Below, piece by piece: positions 1-8,868 of a stretch of 64,000 nt of DNA. Every line of letters begins with the position of its first letter. The stretch's first letter is position 1. The stretch is from Lactobacillus melliventris (GTDB lineage Bacteria; Bacillota; Bacilli; Lactobacillales; Lactobacillaceae). Position numbers and translations under genes: made by a program. The stretch is from contig NZ_JAAEEB010000004.1 of the NCBI RefSeq assembly GCF_013346935.1, forward strand, positions 1 to 64,000, in the 5' to 3' direction. Below the pieces are notes generated by a model that had not been told where the DNA came from, made no database searches, and saw only the letters and a list, made by a program, of their open reading frames with translations.

Positions 1-411
1 CATCAGACTTGCGTCCATTGTGGAAGATTCCCTACTGCTGCCTCCCGTAGGAGTTTGGGCCGTGTCTCAGTCCCAATGTGGCCGGTCAGTCTCTCAACTC
101 GGCTATGCATCATCGCCTTGGTAGGCCGTTACCTTACCAACTAGCTAATGCACCGCGGGCCCATCCTTTAGTGACAGCTCGAAAGCCGCCTTTTACTGCT
201 TGAGCATGCGCTCTTGCTTCTTATTTGGTATTAGCACCTGTTTCCAAGTGGTATCCCAAGCTAAAGGGCAGGTTGCCCACGTGTTACTCACCCATCCGCC
301 GCTCGCGCTCTTAACTTCCTACCGAAGTATTCCGTCAAAATTGCTCGCTCGACTTGCATGTATTAGGCACGCCGCCAGCGTTCGTCCTGAGCCAGGATCA
401 AACTCTCATTT
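1..411 (-). rRNA. rrs: 16S ribosomal RNA, 5' part (cut by window edge)
   Basis: The reverse strand carries the universal 16S start (GAGTTTGATCCTGGCTCAG, complement near 389-407) and reads through V1-V2 to the conserved CTCCTACGGGAGGCAGCAG region near 36-55 before leaving the window on the left. V1 is short. The pattern fits Lactobacillus. The mature 5' end is placed at about 411 by comparison with the family, so a few bases of uncertainty remain. Open reading frames across this stretch are not genes. Confidence 0.97.
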
Positions 412-584
412 TTTAAATGTTTGTTTGAATGTTTGCTCATTCGTTCCAAGATTCGCATCTCGGATTTATTTGCTTGCGAAATTGACTTCGCTCTTTTGTT
501 TTGGGTTCTTTATAACCCGCACATTTTTGCGAAAACATTGTTCAGTTTTCAAGGTACTACCTGCTGCTTTAAAGCAGCTTTTTT

Positions 585-613
585 ATTTTGCCAGATTCTT
601 TTGCTTTTGTCAA
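585..613 (-). promoter_or_regulatory. rRNA promoter P2
   Basis: A second TTGACA (608-613) with a -10 CAAAAT (585-590), again with a 17-bp spacer, lies 77 bp downstream of P1. Tandem promoters are usual for rRNA operons. The -10 matches four of six consensus bases. Confidence 0.65.
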
Positions 614-661
614 GCACTTTTTTCTGACTTATTTTTGCCGTCTTACCGGACAGCGTTTATT

Positions 662-690
662 ATCTTACTAAAACAATTGTCTTTTGTCAA
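662..690 (-). promoter_or_regulatory. rRNA promoter P1
   Basis: On the reverse strand a consensus -35 TTGACA (685-690) and a -10 TAAGAT (662-667) are 17 bp apart, upstream of the 16S gene. Confidence 0.75.
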
Positions 691-843
691 CTGCTTTTGC
701 TTGATTTTTTTAACCCTGTCTTCGTGCTCTTGCCTTGCGGCTCATTGCCCAACGACAGTTATTAATACTAGCAAGTATTTTTCTTTTTTGCAAGTCTTTT
801 TTACAAAAAAATATTATTATCAGTAAAACACTGGCAAAAGGGC

Positions 844-1362
844 TTATTCAGCCCGTCTAATAGTTTGCTCTATATGCGTCAGTAACAAATGAATACTTTG
901 ATATACATCCCTAATATCATGCCTGCATTCGTCAACAACCCAATTGAATATAATAGCGTAAATTGCGTTTGCTACCAATTCAACTTTGCGCACTGAAAAC
1001 GGCCCTCTAGGTCGCATATAATTTTCTATAGCTAAAGCATACTCTTTTCTTAACACGCGATAAAATAGTGGCGGATCCTTGGCAATTCTATGCAAATTGC
1101 CATAAAAAGTCTTATTTTCCTTAATTTTTTTCAACATGCGATAAAACATTCGATCCATTGATTCATTGCCCACACTGCGTAAGGCTCGTCTGGTTTGCAA
1201 AGTTAAGACTGAAGTAAATAAATCACAAATATTACTGTATCTTCTATAAAAAGCGCCACGGTTAATGTCTAATTTCTGACAAAATTTAGTAACAGTATAC
1301 TTTTCCACGCTGTATCTTGATAGCTCAAAAACAAGAACTTGCTCAGTTTTTGTTAATTTCAT
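844..1362 (-). CDS. TetR/AcrR-type transcriptional regulator
   Basis: This is a protein of about 172 residues with the layout of small TetR-family regulators. An N-terminal helix-turn-helix lies at about residues 20-50 (VTKFCQKLDINRGAFYRRYS), followed by an all-helical region that should bind a ligand and dimerise. Two ATGs lie six bases apart. The AGGAG box is only 2 nt from the upstream one (1368) but 8 nt from the second, so the start at 1362 is preferred. The gene stands alone between the rRNA promoters and a DEAD-box helicase, with no obvious target operon beside it. Ligand and target are unknown, and self-regulation would be a guess. Confidence 0.8.
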   Translation of the reverse strand: MKLTKTEQVLVFELSRYSVEKYTVTKFCQKLDINRGAFYRRYSNICDLFTSVLTLQTRRALRSVGNESMDRMFYRMLKKIKENKTFYGNLHRIAKDPPLFYRVLRKEYALAIENYMRPRGPFSVRKVELVANAIYAIIFNWVVDECRHDIRDVYQSIHLLLTHIEQTIRRAE

Positions 1363-1502
1363 TTTCATCGCTCCTACTTATGGTGCCATAAGTATAGCAA
1401 TAATGGTTATGACAAGCAATACTTTCTTTGAAAATAATGGCGTTATTTTTAAAGACTAACAGTATTATTAAAACAAAATCCATTCTTTGTATTTTGCAAA
1501 GC

Positions 1503-1547
1503 AAAATAAAACGACTAATTTGGTCTAAAACCAGAAATTAGTCGTTT
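1503..1547 (-). terminator. Terminator of the zwf-dinB-nrnA-cshB run
   Basis: On the reverse strand an 11-12 bp stem (ACGACTAATTT and its complement) around a 13-nt loop is followed by TTTTATTTTG, just after the helicase stop codon. Confidence 0.85.
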
Positions 1548-1584
1548 GCATCAATCATTTAAATCAAACTAAATGTAGTTATTA

Positions 1585-2946
1585 CTAGGATTGATTATTA
1601 CGCTTTATTCTTCTTTGGCGCTTTTCCTTACGAATTTTACTACGTTGCTCAATTTTATTCTTTTGCGCTTTATCTAGTTGGATGGCACGCTTAATCTTTT
1701 TCTTATAGCCAGGTTTACGCTTCTTTTGAGCTTTCTTAACCAAGCCACGCATCTTATTATCAAGACTTTGAGAAGACGACTGCCTTGTTTTACGGCTATG
1801 GTAATGTTTACGTGGTACTAGAGCCCCATTTTTTATTTCCACAAAATCGAAATGGACTCCCATATTTTCTAACTTAAAAATCTGATCCATTTCTTCTTCA
1901 CGAATTAGAGTAATAGCATGGCCAATCATGCCATTGCGACCAGTTCGGCCAATACGATGAATTACGAATTCTAATTCACGCGGAATTTCATAGTTAATGA
2001 CTAGACTGACGCCTGCAATATCAATTCCACGTGCGGCCAAGTCAGTCGCCACGACATATTGAAATTGCCCAGCTTCTACTTCTCTCATGGTTCTTTTTCG
2101 TTCACGTTCAGTAATGCCACCATGAATTTTAGCAACTCTTAACCCTTGCTTAATGAGAAACTCAGTTAATTCATCTACCGTTTGCTTGGTGTTAGCAAAA
2201 ATAAGTGCCAAATAGGGCTGGCCAATTGTTAATAACTGATGCAGTATTTTCTTGCGATTTTTAGATCCGACGTCAAGTAAATCATTTTTAACTGTTGGCG
2301 AAATAACCGTGGGATTATCTACAATAATAGTTTCCGGTTTTGCCATATACTTGCGTAAAAAGTTAGCTAGTTTAACAGGAATGGTGGCAGAAAAAGCTGT
2401 GAAAACACAATTTTGAGGTAATCTCTGCGCAATAAAATCAATTTCACCCAAGAAACCCATATCTAAAGTCATGTCAGCTTCATCAACGACAAAGTTTGTG
2501 ACAGAGTCTAAGGGTAAAAGCTTTTTGGCAACAAAATCATGAAGCCTTCCAGGAGTAGCTATGACAATCTGCGGTTTGTGCTTACCTATTTTTTCAAGTT
2601 GACGTTCCCGATCAGTGCCTCCTGCCAATTGGGCAACCGAAATATTTAACCCAGCAGCATCCCTTAACTGACGAGTCACTTGATAAAGCTGCTGAGCGAG
2701 TTCTCTACTAGGAGTAGTCAAAATTGCTTGTGGGAACTGCAATTTTTCATCAATTTCATTCATTACAGGGATTAAGAAAGCATGAGTTTTACCCGATCCC
2801 GTAACTGCCTGTACTACAGCATTTTTGTGTGCCAGTAAAACAGGTATTACTTTTTCCTGCACCTCAGTCGGTTTAACAAAGTTTATTTTTTTCAGACCTT
2901 GTCTTAGTGCTGGACTTAACTTTTCGTTTTCAAAAATGTTATTCAT
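1585..2946 (-). CDS. cshB: DEAD-box RNA helicase (CshB-like)
   Basis: ATP-dependent RNA helicase, 453 residues. Visible motifs in order are motif I AVTGSGKT (47-54), Ia PSRELAQQ (79-86), DEAD (155-158), SAT (186-188) and motif VI HRIGRTGR in the second RecA-like domain. The last 70 or so residues form a strongly basic Lys/Arg-rich tail that probably binds RNA. Size and motifs fit the CshB branch, which in Firmicutes acts in cold adaptation and RNA or ribosome metabolism. Its start overlaps the end of nrnA by 8 bp, so the two are co-transcribed and probably translationally coupled. Identity within the DEAD-box family is less certain than the family itself. Confidence 0.93.
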   Translation of the reverse strand: MNNIFENEKLSPALRQGLKKINFVKPTEVQEKVIPVLLAHKNAVVQAVTGSGKTHAFLIPVMNEIDEKLQFPQAILTTPSRELAQQLYQVTRQLRDAAGLNISVAQLAGGTDRERQLEKIGKHKPQIVIATPGRLHDFVAKKLLPLDSVTNFVVDEADMTLDMGFLGEIDFIAQRLPQNCVFTAFSATIPVKLANFLRKYMAKPETIIVDNPTVISPTVKNDLLDVGSKNRKKILHQLLTIGQPYLALIFANTKQTVDELTEFLIKQGLRVAKIHGGITERERKRTMREVEAGQFQYVVATDLAARGIDIAGVSLVINYEIPRELEFVIHRIGRTGRNGMIGHAITLIREEEMDQIFKLENMGVHFDFVEIKNGALVPRKHYHSRKTRQSSSQSLDNKMRGLVKKAQKKRKPGYKKKIKRAIQLDKAQKNKIEQRSKIRKEKRQRRIKRNNQS

Positions 2947-3895
2947 GTTCCTCTTGATATTCCTTGGTTACTTGAACTAATTCCGCAAATATTTGCTTCA
3001 CTTCAGCTATATCTTTAGCATTAGCCCCACTTGCCAATGCGTGGCCACCACCATCATGTTTGGCTGCAAGTTCGTTGATTACTGGACCCTTTGAACGGTA
3101 ATGAACTCGATAACTGCCGTCAGGCTTTTCCACAAAGACATTCCAGGCAATGATATCTTTAATTCTTCCAGGGGTAGAAACCGTGCATGAAGCTTGTTCC
3201 GAATTTACACCTAATTTATGCAGAGTATCTTGGGATAAAATCGCATAGGCCGCACCACAGGAATCAACTTTCATATATTCCAAAACTACGGCCTGTAATT
3301 TTGCCTGTTCAAAGGTAACGTCACTAATGTTGCGAGCAATTTCATTAATATTAATTCCAGTTGCTGCTAGTTGAGCAGCTATTTTAAAAGTGTGGTCCGT
3401 TGTTTCAGGATACATAAATCTGCCTGTATCACCAACTATACCAGCATAAAGCGGATAAGCCACTTCCGCAGTCAGCGGCATTTTTTCAGTAATAATGAAA
3501 TCAGCAATAATCTGTGACGCAGCAGGAGCGTGATCATCAACATAGCTCATATCAGCATATGGTTCAACATCCGGATGATGGTCAATTTTAATCAGAAAAT
3601 CACCCTTATTATATAATTTGTTAGAAATGCGGGCGGTATTTCCTGTGTCAGTGGTGATTACCAAGGCTCCTTGATAATCCTTTTCTGTCACCTGATCCAT
3701 CTGGTTGATCCACGCGAGATCACCTTCATCATTTTCTCCAGCACACAAAATTTTCTTACTTGGGAACTGCAGTTTTAAAGAACGTGCAAGTCCAGCCTGA
3801 GAGCCTAGAGCATCAGGGTCAGGACTGGTATGACGATGCAATATAATCGTGTCATATTGCGTAATTTTTTGGTATATATCTGTAAAAGTACTCAT
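2939..3895 (-). CDS. nrnA: DHH phosphoesterase, oligoribonuclease / pAp phosphatase
   Basis: 318-residue DHH-DHHA1 protein of the NrnA type, which degrades 2-5 nt RNA fragments and dephosphorylates 3',5'-pAp. The N-terminal metal site is visible as HRHTSPDPDALGSQ, a DTGNTARI segment and the DHH motif (KIDHHPDVEP). The C-terminal DHHA1 substrate-binding loop is GGGHALASGA. A strong ribosome binding site (AAGAAGGAGAA) precedes the ATG. It lies between dinB and cshB; the RNA-helicase neighbour suggests coupled RNA decay, which is inference. Related DHH proteins also hydrolyse cyclic-dinucleotide products such as pApA, so that activity is possible too. Confidence 0.92.
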   Translation of the reverse strand: MSTFTDIYQKITQYDTIILHRHTSPDPDALGSQAGLARSLKLQFPSKKILCAGENDEGDLAWINQMDQVTEKDYQGALVITTDTGNTARISNKLYNKGDFLIKIDHHPDVEPYADMSYVDDHAPAASQIIADFIITEKMPLTAEVAYPLYAGIVGDTGRFMYPETTDHTFKIAAQLAATGININEIARNISDVTFEQAKLQAVVLEYMKVDSCGAAYAILSQDTLHKLGVNSEQASCTVSTPGRIKDIIAWNVFVEKPDGSYRVHYRSKGPVINELAAKHDGGGHALASGANAKDIAEVKQIFAELVQVTKEYQEEHE

Positions 3896-3944
3896 ATATA
3901 TTCTCCTTCTTAATTTTAGCGGTTTTACTTTAAGAAATTTTTCC

Positions 3945-5081
3945 TTATTGAGAAAATAATTCTAAATCCATGTTTTCATAATCAGCCTCTGTAAAATCCG
4001 TAGCCGTCACGCCTAAAAGCCTGATACCATCATTTAAAAACGAGCTGGAAATGGGCTCAAAAAGATCTTTAGCTGCATCATATAATTCTAATGGATTATT
4101 AGTAGCATGTTCAAGCTTGCGCCTTTTCGTAACAGTCTTAAAATTACTATTGCGAATTTTTAAGACAACCGTATTGGCATAAAAATTGCGTTCAATTAAC
4201 TTGTCAGCTAAATCATTAACATAGTTGCGCAAATTGGTAAGAGCAGTCTGTTCATTGTATACACTGGGTTCATACGAGCGTTCAATCCCAATAGACTTGC
4301 GATTACGCTCATCATCAGGAATTACCCGCGACAAATCAATGCCATTTGCATGTTCCGCCATTAAATAACCCATGCGGTTGAAATGTTTTATTAAATCACG
4401 AACGTGCATTTTTTGCAACCCACGTCCCGTGTAGACACCCATTTCAGCTAACTTAGCTTGCGTCTTAGGCCCAATACCATGAAACTGAGCAATTTTTTGT
4501 ACGGCTAAAAATTCTTTAGCTTCTTGGGGCAAAATAATAGTTCGACCAAAAGGCTTCGAATATTCGGAACCCATTTTTGCTAAAAATTTGTTATAGGTCA
4601 CGCCGAAAGAACAATTTAAACCTATTTCTTTTTTTATTTTTACCTGCAGATCAATCGCGATTTGCAAAGCAGAAGTTAATCCCAGCTTATTTTCAGTAAC
4701 ATCTAAATATGCTTCATCCAGTGCAATAGACTGAACATTGTCAGTAATTTCATGCATCAACTGATGAATTTCAGCAGAAACACTATGATACTTTTTAAAA
4801 TCAGGGCTCTTAAATACCAGTTTATCCGGCGGTATGAGCTTTAAAGCCTTAATTGATGGCATAGCTGAATGGACGCCATACTGGCGAGCAATATAATTTG
4901 CCGTAGCAACAACGCCGTGTCCATGATAATTTCTGGGATCTTGACCAATTACCAGTGCCTTATCTTTTAGTTCAGGATGATCACGTGTTTCAACTGCAGC
5001 ATAGAAAGCATCCATATCAAGGTGAATAATCTTTCTATGAGTGTCATTTTGTGGTAAAAGACCGTCATCAAAGTTACTCAT
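3945..5081 (-). CDS. dinB: DNA polymerase IV (Y-family translesion polymerase)
   Basis: Error-prone translesion polymerase. The catalytic signature HLDMDAFYAAVE lies near the N-terminus, and SIALDEAYLDVT carries the second acidic cluster. Little-finger domain sequence follows, and the protein ends in MDLELFSQ, which resembles a beta-clamp binding motif. The frame is open further upstream, but the start is placed at 5081 because that gives the normal N-terminus (378 residues). The ATG then overlaps the zwf stop codon by 8 bp, a coupling arrangement repeated elsewhere in this run. No LexA-type operator was recognised. The gene appears to be expressed from the zwf promoter. Confidence 0.93.
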   Translation of the reverse strand: MSNFDDGLLPQNDTHRKIIHLDMDAFYAAVETRDHPELKDKALVIGQDPRNYHGHGVVATANYIARQYGVHSAMPSIKALKLIPPDKLVFKSPDFKKYHSVSAEIHQLMHEITDNVQSIALDEAYLDVTENKLGLTSALQIAIDLQVKIKKEIGLNCSFGVTYNKFLAKMGSEYSKPFGRTIILPQEAKEFLAVQKIAQFHGIGPKTQAKLAEMGVYTGRGLQKMHVRDLIKHFNRMGYLMAEHANGIDLSRVIPDDERNRKSIGIERSYEPSVYNEQTALTNLRNYVNDLADKLIERNFYANTVVLKIRNSNFKTVTKRRKLEHATNNPLELYDAAKDLFEPISSSFLNDGIRLLGVTATDFTEADYENMDLELFSQ

Positions 5082-6522
5082 AAATCCAGCGCTCGGTAGC
5101 TGATTCGAAAATTTTATTTGCTGATTTTGGACCCATTCTGTACGGCAAGTATTGTTCTGGCTCTTGACCATTTTCATTTTCTTTTTGCCATGTTTTTTCT
5201 ACATGGTCAATAAATTTCCAATAATTCTTTAATTCACTCCAATGAGTAAAGTTGGTTGAATCATTAACAAAAACATCATGCAGTAAACGCTCATAGCCAT
5301 CTGGTACCTGTTTTTGGTCTTCACTTGTAAAGCCGTAGCTTAGATTTTCCCTGCGAATTCCGGGTTCATTAATTTTTTTACCATTAATAGTAATAAAAAT
5401 TTGCATCTGTGGATCTATTATAATTGATATGTTGTTTGAATGAGCTTTACCGTATTGATTAGACATGTGTTTTAAAACAATATCAATCCTGTTTTTCTTT
5501 TCCCGCATTTCTTTGCCGGTTCTAAAATAAATTGGCAAATCAGCAAGAGGACCCTTTTTAAATTTAACCTCTCCAGCAACGAAAGTTTCTGTATTTGAAT
5601 CGGCAGCAACATTTGGTTCTTGCCGATACCCAAAGGTAACATCACTACCCAAATATTGCCCCCGCACAAAATGACGCGCAATCTCGTCTTCTGTCGGGAT
5701 TACCATACTGTCTAAAAGTTTTTGCTTAGCCTCGTGAATACTTTGCGAAGTCAAATCCTTTGGCTCCGGCATTGCCAGAAGGGTAATAATTTGAAAAATA
5801 TGGTTTTGCACCATATCGCGTAAAGCGCCTGAAGTTTCATAATAGCCGCCACGAGCCTCGACTCCCAACTGTTCTGCTAAAGTGACCTGAACATTTTTGA
5901 TATTCTGATTATTCCATATATTTTTAATTAGAGGATTAGTTAACCTCATAGGCAGAATGTTTTGAATCATTTCTTTACCTAAATAATGATCAATCCTAAA
6001 AATATCATCTTCAGCAAAGGAAGCAGTAATCTGCTTATTTAATTCTTCTGCACTTGCCAGATCTCTTCCAAAGGGTTTTTCAACAACAATACGTTTAAAG
6101 CCGGTACTGGTCAAATGTTGATCTTTAATATGTTCAGCGATTGTGCCAAAGAACTTGGGAGCCATTGCCATATAAAAGATACGATTTCCCTGCGCACTAT
6201 AACGATCATCTAATTCTTGTGCCAAATTCTTCAGAGTTTCATAGTGTTCAATGTTGGTTACATCGTGTGACTGATAATAAAAATGACTGGCAAAAGCAAC
6301 TAAATCATTTTCGTTTACTTCAGCATGCGTTTCGTGCACAGCATCGCATATTTGCTGGCGTAAAAAATCATGTGACCATGGTCGCCGCGCCGTTGCAATT
6401 ACGGCAAAATTATCGTGAATTAGGCCCTGTTCATATAAATTAAAAAGTGCAGGATACAGCTTTCTATGCGCTAAATCACCACTACCACCAAAGATAATCA
6501 TAATTACTGGAATGTTATTCAT
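5074..6522 (-). CDS. zwf: Glucose-6-phosphate 1-dehydrogenase
   Basis: First enzyme of the oxidative pentose-phosphate pathway: glucose 6-phosphate + NADP+ to 6-phosphogluconolactone + NADPH. The 482-residue protein has the nucleotide-binding loop GGSGDLA (12-18), the VVEKPFG motif and the active-site RIDHYLGKE (176-184). The upstream ATG at 6540 is rejected because the AAAGGA box sits about 7-8 nt before the ATG at 6522. It is first in the run zwf-dinB-nrnA-cshB. A run of TATAAA/TAAAAT -10-like bases lies about 40-50 bp upstream, but no convincing -35 was found. Confidence 0.97.
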   Translation of the reverse strand: MNNIPVIMIIFGGSGDLAHRKLYPALFNLYEQGLIHDNFAVIATARRPWSHDFLRQQICDAVHETHAEVNENDLVAFASHFYYQSHDVTNIEHYETLKNLAQELDDRYSAQGNRIFYMAMAPKFFGTIAEHIKDQHLTSTGFKRIVVEKPFGRDLASAEELNKQITASFAEDDIFRIDHYLGKEMIQNILPMRLTNPLIKNIWNNQNIKNVQVTLAEQLGVEARGGYYETSGALRDMVQNHIFQIITLLAMPEPKDLTSQSIHEAKQKLLDSMVIPTEDEIARHFVRGQYLGSDVTFGYRQEPNVAADSNTETFVAGEVKFKKGPLADLPIYFRTGKEMREKKNRIDIVLKHMSNQYGKAHSNNISIIIDPQMQIFITINGKKINEPGIRRENLSYGFTSEDQKQVPDGYERLLHDVFVNDSTNFTHWSELKNYWKFIDHVEKTWQKENENGQEPEQYLPYRMGPKSANKIFESATERWIYE

Positions 6523-6631
6523 GAAAAAATCCTTTCTCATACCTTTTTACACTAACATCATTTTATACTATTTTGCCGTTAAACTCGCGCCTTGAGCAAT
6601 ATTTACTTTTTAAGCTAAATAAATTTTACTA

Positions 6632-6658
6632 ACAAAAAAGTGCCCCTAAGGCACTTAA
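6632..6658 (-). terminator. Terminator after yajC
   Basis: A 7-bp stem (AAGTGCC/GGCACTT) with a 4-nt loop is followed on the reverse strand by TTTTTTG, directly after the yajC stop codon. Confidence 0.85.
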
Positions 6659-6665
6659 GATTGTT

Positions 6666-7151
6666 TTAATTTTCTTTAGATCCATCAGCTGGAGTTTCAT
6701 CAGCTGCATCAGCTGGTTTGGCTGCAGCTGGCTTTTCTGCAGGAGCAGCAGGTTTTTGCTCTTCTTTTGAAGCTTGAGCAGGTTCACTATCTGCTGGCTT
6801 TTCAGCTTCATCAGAAGTTGAAGGTGTTGGTGCAGGCTCAGCACTTGCCGTATTAGCTGGTAAAATTTGTTGTACAGCCATTCGACTAAATGTTAAGTAA
6901 ATGCCATCAGCATCCAGCACAACCGTTTTATCCTTGGTATTTACTGAATCGATTTTGCCGTGAAGACCGTCAATCATAATGACATTGTCACCTTTTTTCA
7001 ATTGGTTCATCATTTCCATTTTCTTTTGTTGTTGCTTTTTTTGTGGCTTAATCATGATAAAGTACATAAAAGCAATCAAAACTACAAAAACTATGATTGT
7101 CCACATACTACTACCTGCACCATTTGCTTGTGCTAAAAATAAATTATTCAC
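6666..7151 (-). CDS. yajC: Preprotein translocase accessory subunit YajC
   Basis: YajC partners SecDF in protein export. The protein has a short N-terminal segment, one transmembrane helix (WTIIVFVVLIAFMYFIMIKP), a basic KPQKKQQQKK stretch and the conserved cytoplasmic part with GLHGKIDSVN. A GTG at 7151 is chosen because GAGGAG lies 7 nt upstream, giving 161 residues. The last 55 or so residues are low-complexity Ala/Pro/Glu/Lys, making the protein clearly longer than the 85-120 residues usual for the family. It follows ruvA-ruvB, a common neighbourhood for yajC. Confidence 0.92.
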   Translation of the reverse strand: MNNLFLAQANGAGSSMWTIIVFVVLIAFMYFIMIKPQKKQQQKKMEMMNQLKKGDNVIMIDGLHGKIDSVNTKDKTVVLDADGIYLTFSRMAVQQILPANTASAEPAPTPSTSDEAEKPADSEPAQASKEEQKPAAPAEKPAAAKPADAADETPADGSKEN

Positions 7152-7222
7152 TTTTACACTCCTCAAATTAAAATTAATTATTGTCTAAATATTTATTATA
7201 CAGAAAATAACGAACAATTGCA

Positions 7223-8245
7223 TTACCTGTTTGGCAGCGGCAGGCCTAAATGAACATAAGCCTTCTCTGTCACCATTCTGCCTCTGGGTGTCATTAATAA
7301 AAATCCGTTTTGCATTAAATATGGTTCATAAAGGGATGCAATTGTCTCCACATCCTCGCCAGTATTAGCAGCTAAAGTTCTAATACCTACTGGTCCACCA
7401 TGATAATTTTTAATAATTACCCGTAAAATTTTGCGATCTGTTTGATTTAGTCCTTCTTCATCAACCTGCAATTGTTGAAGAGAACTTGCTGTGGTTGCAA
7501 AGGAAATTACTTTTTCTCCTTTCACCTGGGCAAAATCCCTAACTCGTCTTAACAACCTATTGGCTACTCTGGGCGTTCCCCGTGATCTGCGAGCTAATTC
7601 TTGTGCTGCCTGGGGTTCAATTTCAATATTGAAAACTTTGCTGGAACGAGAAATTATTTTTTCAAGTTCTTCAACCGTATAATATTGCAAGTGTTCAACT
7701 ATACCAAAGCGATCACGTAAAGGAGCCGACAGCTGACCAGCCAAAGTAGTAGCACCTACAAGAGTGAATGGGGGCAAGGTAACGTGAACGGCGTGAGTAG
7801 TTTGTCCTTCTCCAATTACAATATCAACATAATAATCTTCCATCGCTGAATACAGGACTTCTTCAATAGGCTTGGCAAGACGATGAATTTCATCTATAAA
7901 TAAAATATCTCCAGGATCGAGATCAGTTAAAAGGGCAACCAAATCGCCCGCTTTTTCTATCGCCGGGCCACTTGTACTTTTTAAATGCACGCCAAGTTCG
8001 TTAGCTATCACAAAAGCTAATGTCGTTTTACCCAGTCCAGGAGGGCCATACAATAACACATGGTCCAGAGCTTCATCCCTTTTTTGGGCAGCTTTAATAT
8101 AAACTGCCATTTCTTTTTTAACTCGTTTTTGACCCAGGTACTCACTTAAAGTCTGGGGGCGCAAAGAAAACTCAGCTTGTTCTTCTTCTTGACCTTGGAC
8201 TTCTCCAGAAACAATACTATTTTTATCTTCTGCCACCTGTTTCAC
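7223..8245 (-). CDS. ruvB: Holliday junction branch migration helicase RuvB
   Basis: AAA+ motor that drives branch migration of Holliday junctions with RuvA. Walker A GPPGLGKT is near residue 70, Walker B FIDEIHRL follows, and the sensor/arginine-finger region and C-terminal winged helix ([16 protein letters not shown]) are complete. Length is 340 residues, as expected. The proposed start is a GTG preceded closely by AAAGGG; a GTG three codons later is possible. It lies 35 bp downstream of ruvA and upstream of yajC. Confidence 0.97.
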   Translation of the reverse strand: MKQVAEDKNSIVSGEVQGQEEEQAEFSLRPQTLSEYLGQKRVKKEMAVYIKAAQKRDEALDHVLLYGPPGLGKTTLAFVIANELGVHLKSTSGPAIEKAGDLVALLTDLDPGDILFIDEIHRLAKPIEEVLYSAMEDYYVDIVIGEGQTTHAVHVTLPPFTLVGATTLAGQLSAPLRDRFGIVEHLQYYTVEELEKIISRSSKVFNIEIEPQAAQELARRSRGTPRVANRLLRRVRDFAQVKGEKVISFATTASSLQQLQVDEEGLNQTDRKILRVIIKNYHGGPVGIRTLAANTGEDVETIASLYEPYLMQNGFLLMTPRGRMVTEKAYVHLGLPLPNR

Positions 8246-8280
8246 TTCCCTTTAAAATGTTATTTTCATTATAACAAGAT

Positions 8281-8865
8281 TTACTTCTTTAAGAGAAGTG
8301 CCAACCCCTTTTTAATGTACTGATCTGCAGTTGTTTTTTCCTCAGCAATTAAAGCTGGTGTAATTCTATCTACTTCTTTTTTGGTATATCCTAACGCTAA
8401 TAATGCTAATAATGCGTCATTTAGTTCAGGTGATACCTCTGATGAAGCCGTCTTATTTGCATTTTTAACAAAGCTGCCCAATTTACCTTTTAAATCCAAC
8501 ACAATTTGTGAAGCAGTCTTTTTACCAACGCCTGGAAAACGGGTTAAGTATTTTACTTCACCTTGTTCGATGGCTTCTGCTAATGAATTACTATCTTCGG
8601 CCGCCATGATTGCCAAAGCAGACTTAGGGCCAATACCACTTACACTTAAGAGCTTTAAAAACAGTCCCTTGTCATCCTCAGTTTGAAAGCCATATAAAGT
8701 AATACCGGTATCCCGCACAATTTGTTCAATAAAAACGCGCGCCTTTTGTCCTTCTTGATAGGCATAAGGTGTGGGACTAAAAACCTTATAGCCAATTCCA
8801 TTCACATCAACTACTACAAAATCAGGTTTGATTGTGACAATAACACCCTGAAAATATTCATACAT
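8281..8865 (-). CDS. ruvA: Holliday junction DNA-binding protein RuvA
   Basis: RuvA binds four-way junctions and loads RuvB. The 194-residue protein has the N-terminal OB fold, the helix-hairpin-helix region with [13 protein letters not shown] and [13 protein letters not shown], and the C-terminal domain that contacts RuvB ([14 protein letters not shown]). The ribosome binding site AAGAGGA lies within the end of mutL, only 3 bp upstream, so mutS-mutL-ruvA-ruvB-yajC probably form one repair/recombination transcript. Confidence 0.97.
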   Translation of the reverse strand: MYEYFQGVIVTIKPDFVVVDVNGIGYKVFSPTPYAYQEGQKARVFIEQIVRDTGITLYGFQTEDDKGLFLKLLSVSGIGPKSALAIMAAEDSNSLAEAIEQGEVKYLTRFPGVGKKTASQIVLDLKGKLGSFVKNANKTASSEVSPELNDALLALLALGYTKKEVDRITPALIAEEKTTADQYIKKGLALLLKK

Positions 8866-8868
8866 ATT

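Larger units (their letters stand above)
412..843 (-). other. rRNA operon leader and promoter region, no protein gene
   Basis: This gene-free stretch is the upstream region of the leftward rRNA operon. It holds two promoters (662-690 and 585-613), a perfect 16-bp palindrome at 563-578 next to the expected start of the second promoter, and a TTGAAAACTGAACAA segment (complement of about 537-551) resembling the box found in Firmicutes rRNA leaders and spacers and linked to processing or antitermination. A long plus-strand open frame here is chance. Confidence 0.75.

Noticed and set aside
200-826. Long plus-strand open frame of about 208 codons
   Set aside because: It runs over the 16S rRNA gene and its promoters, so it is chance.
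6629-6844. Minus-strand frame rich in Leu/Gln/Lys
   Set aside because: Out-of-frame reading of the yajC low-complexity tail.
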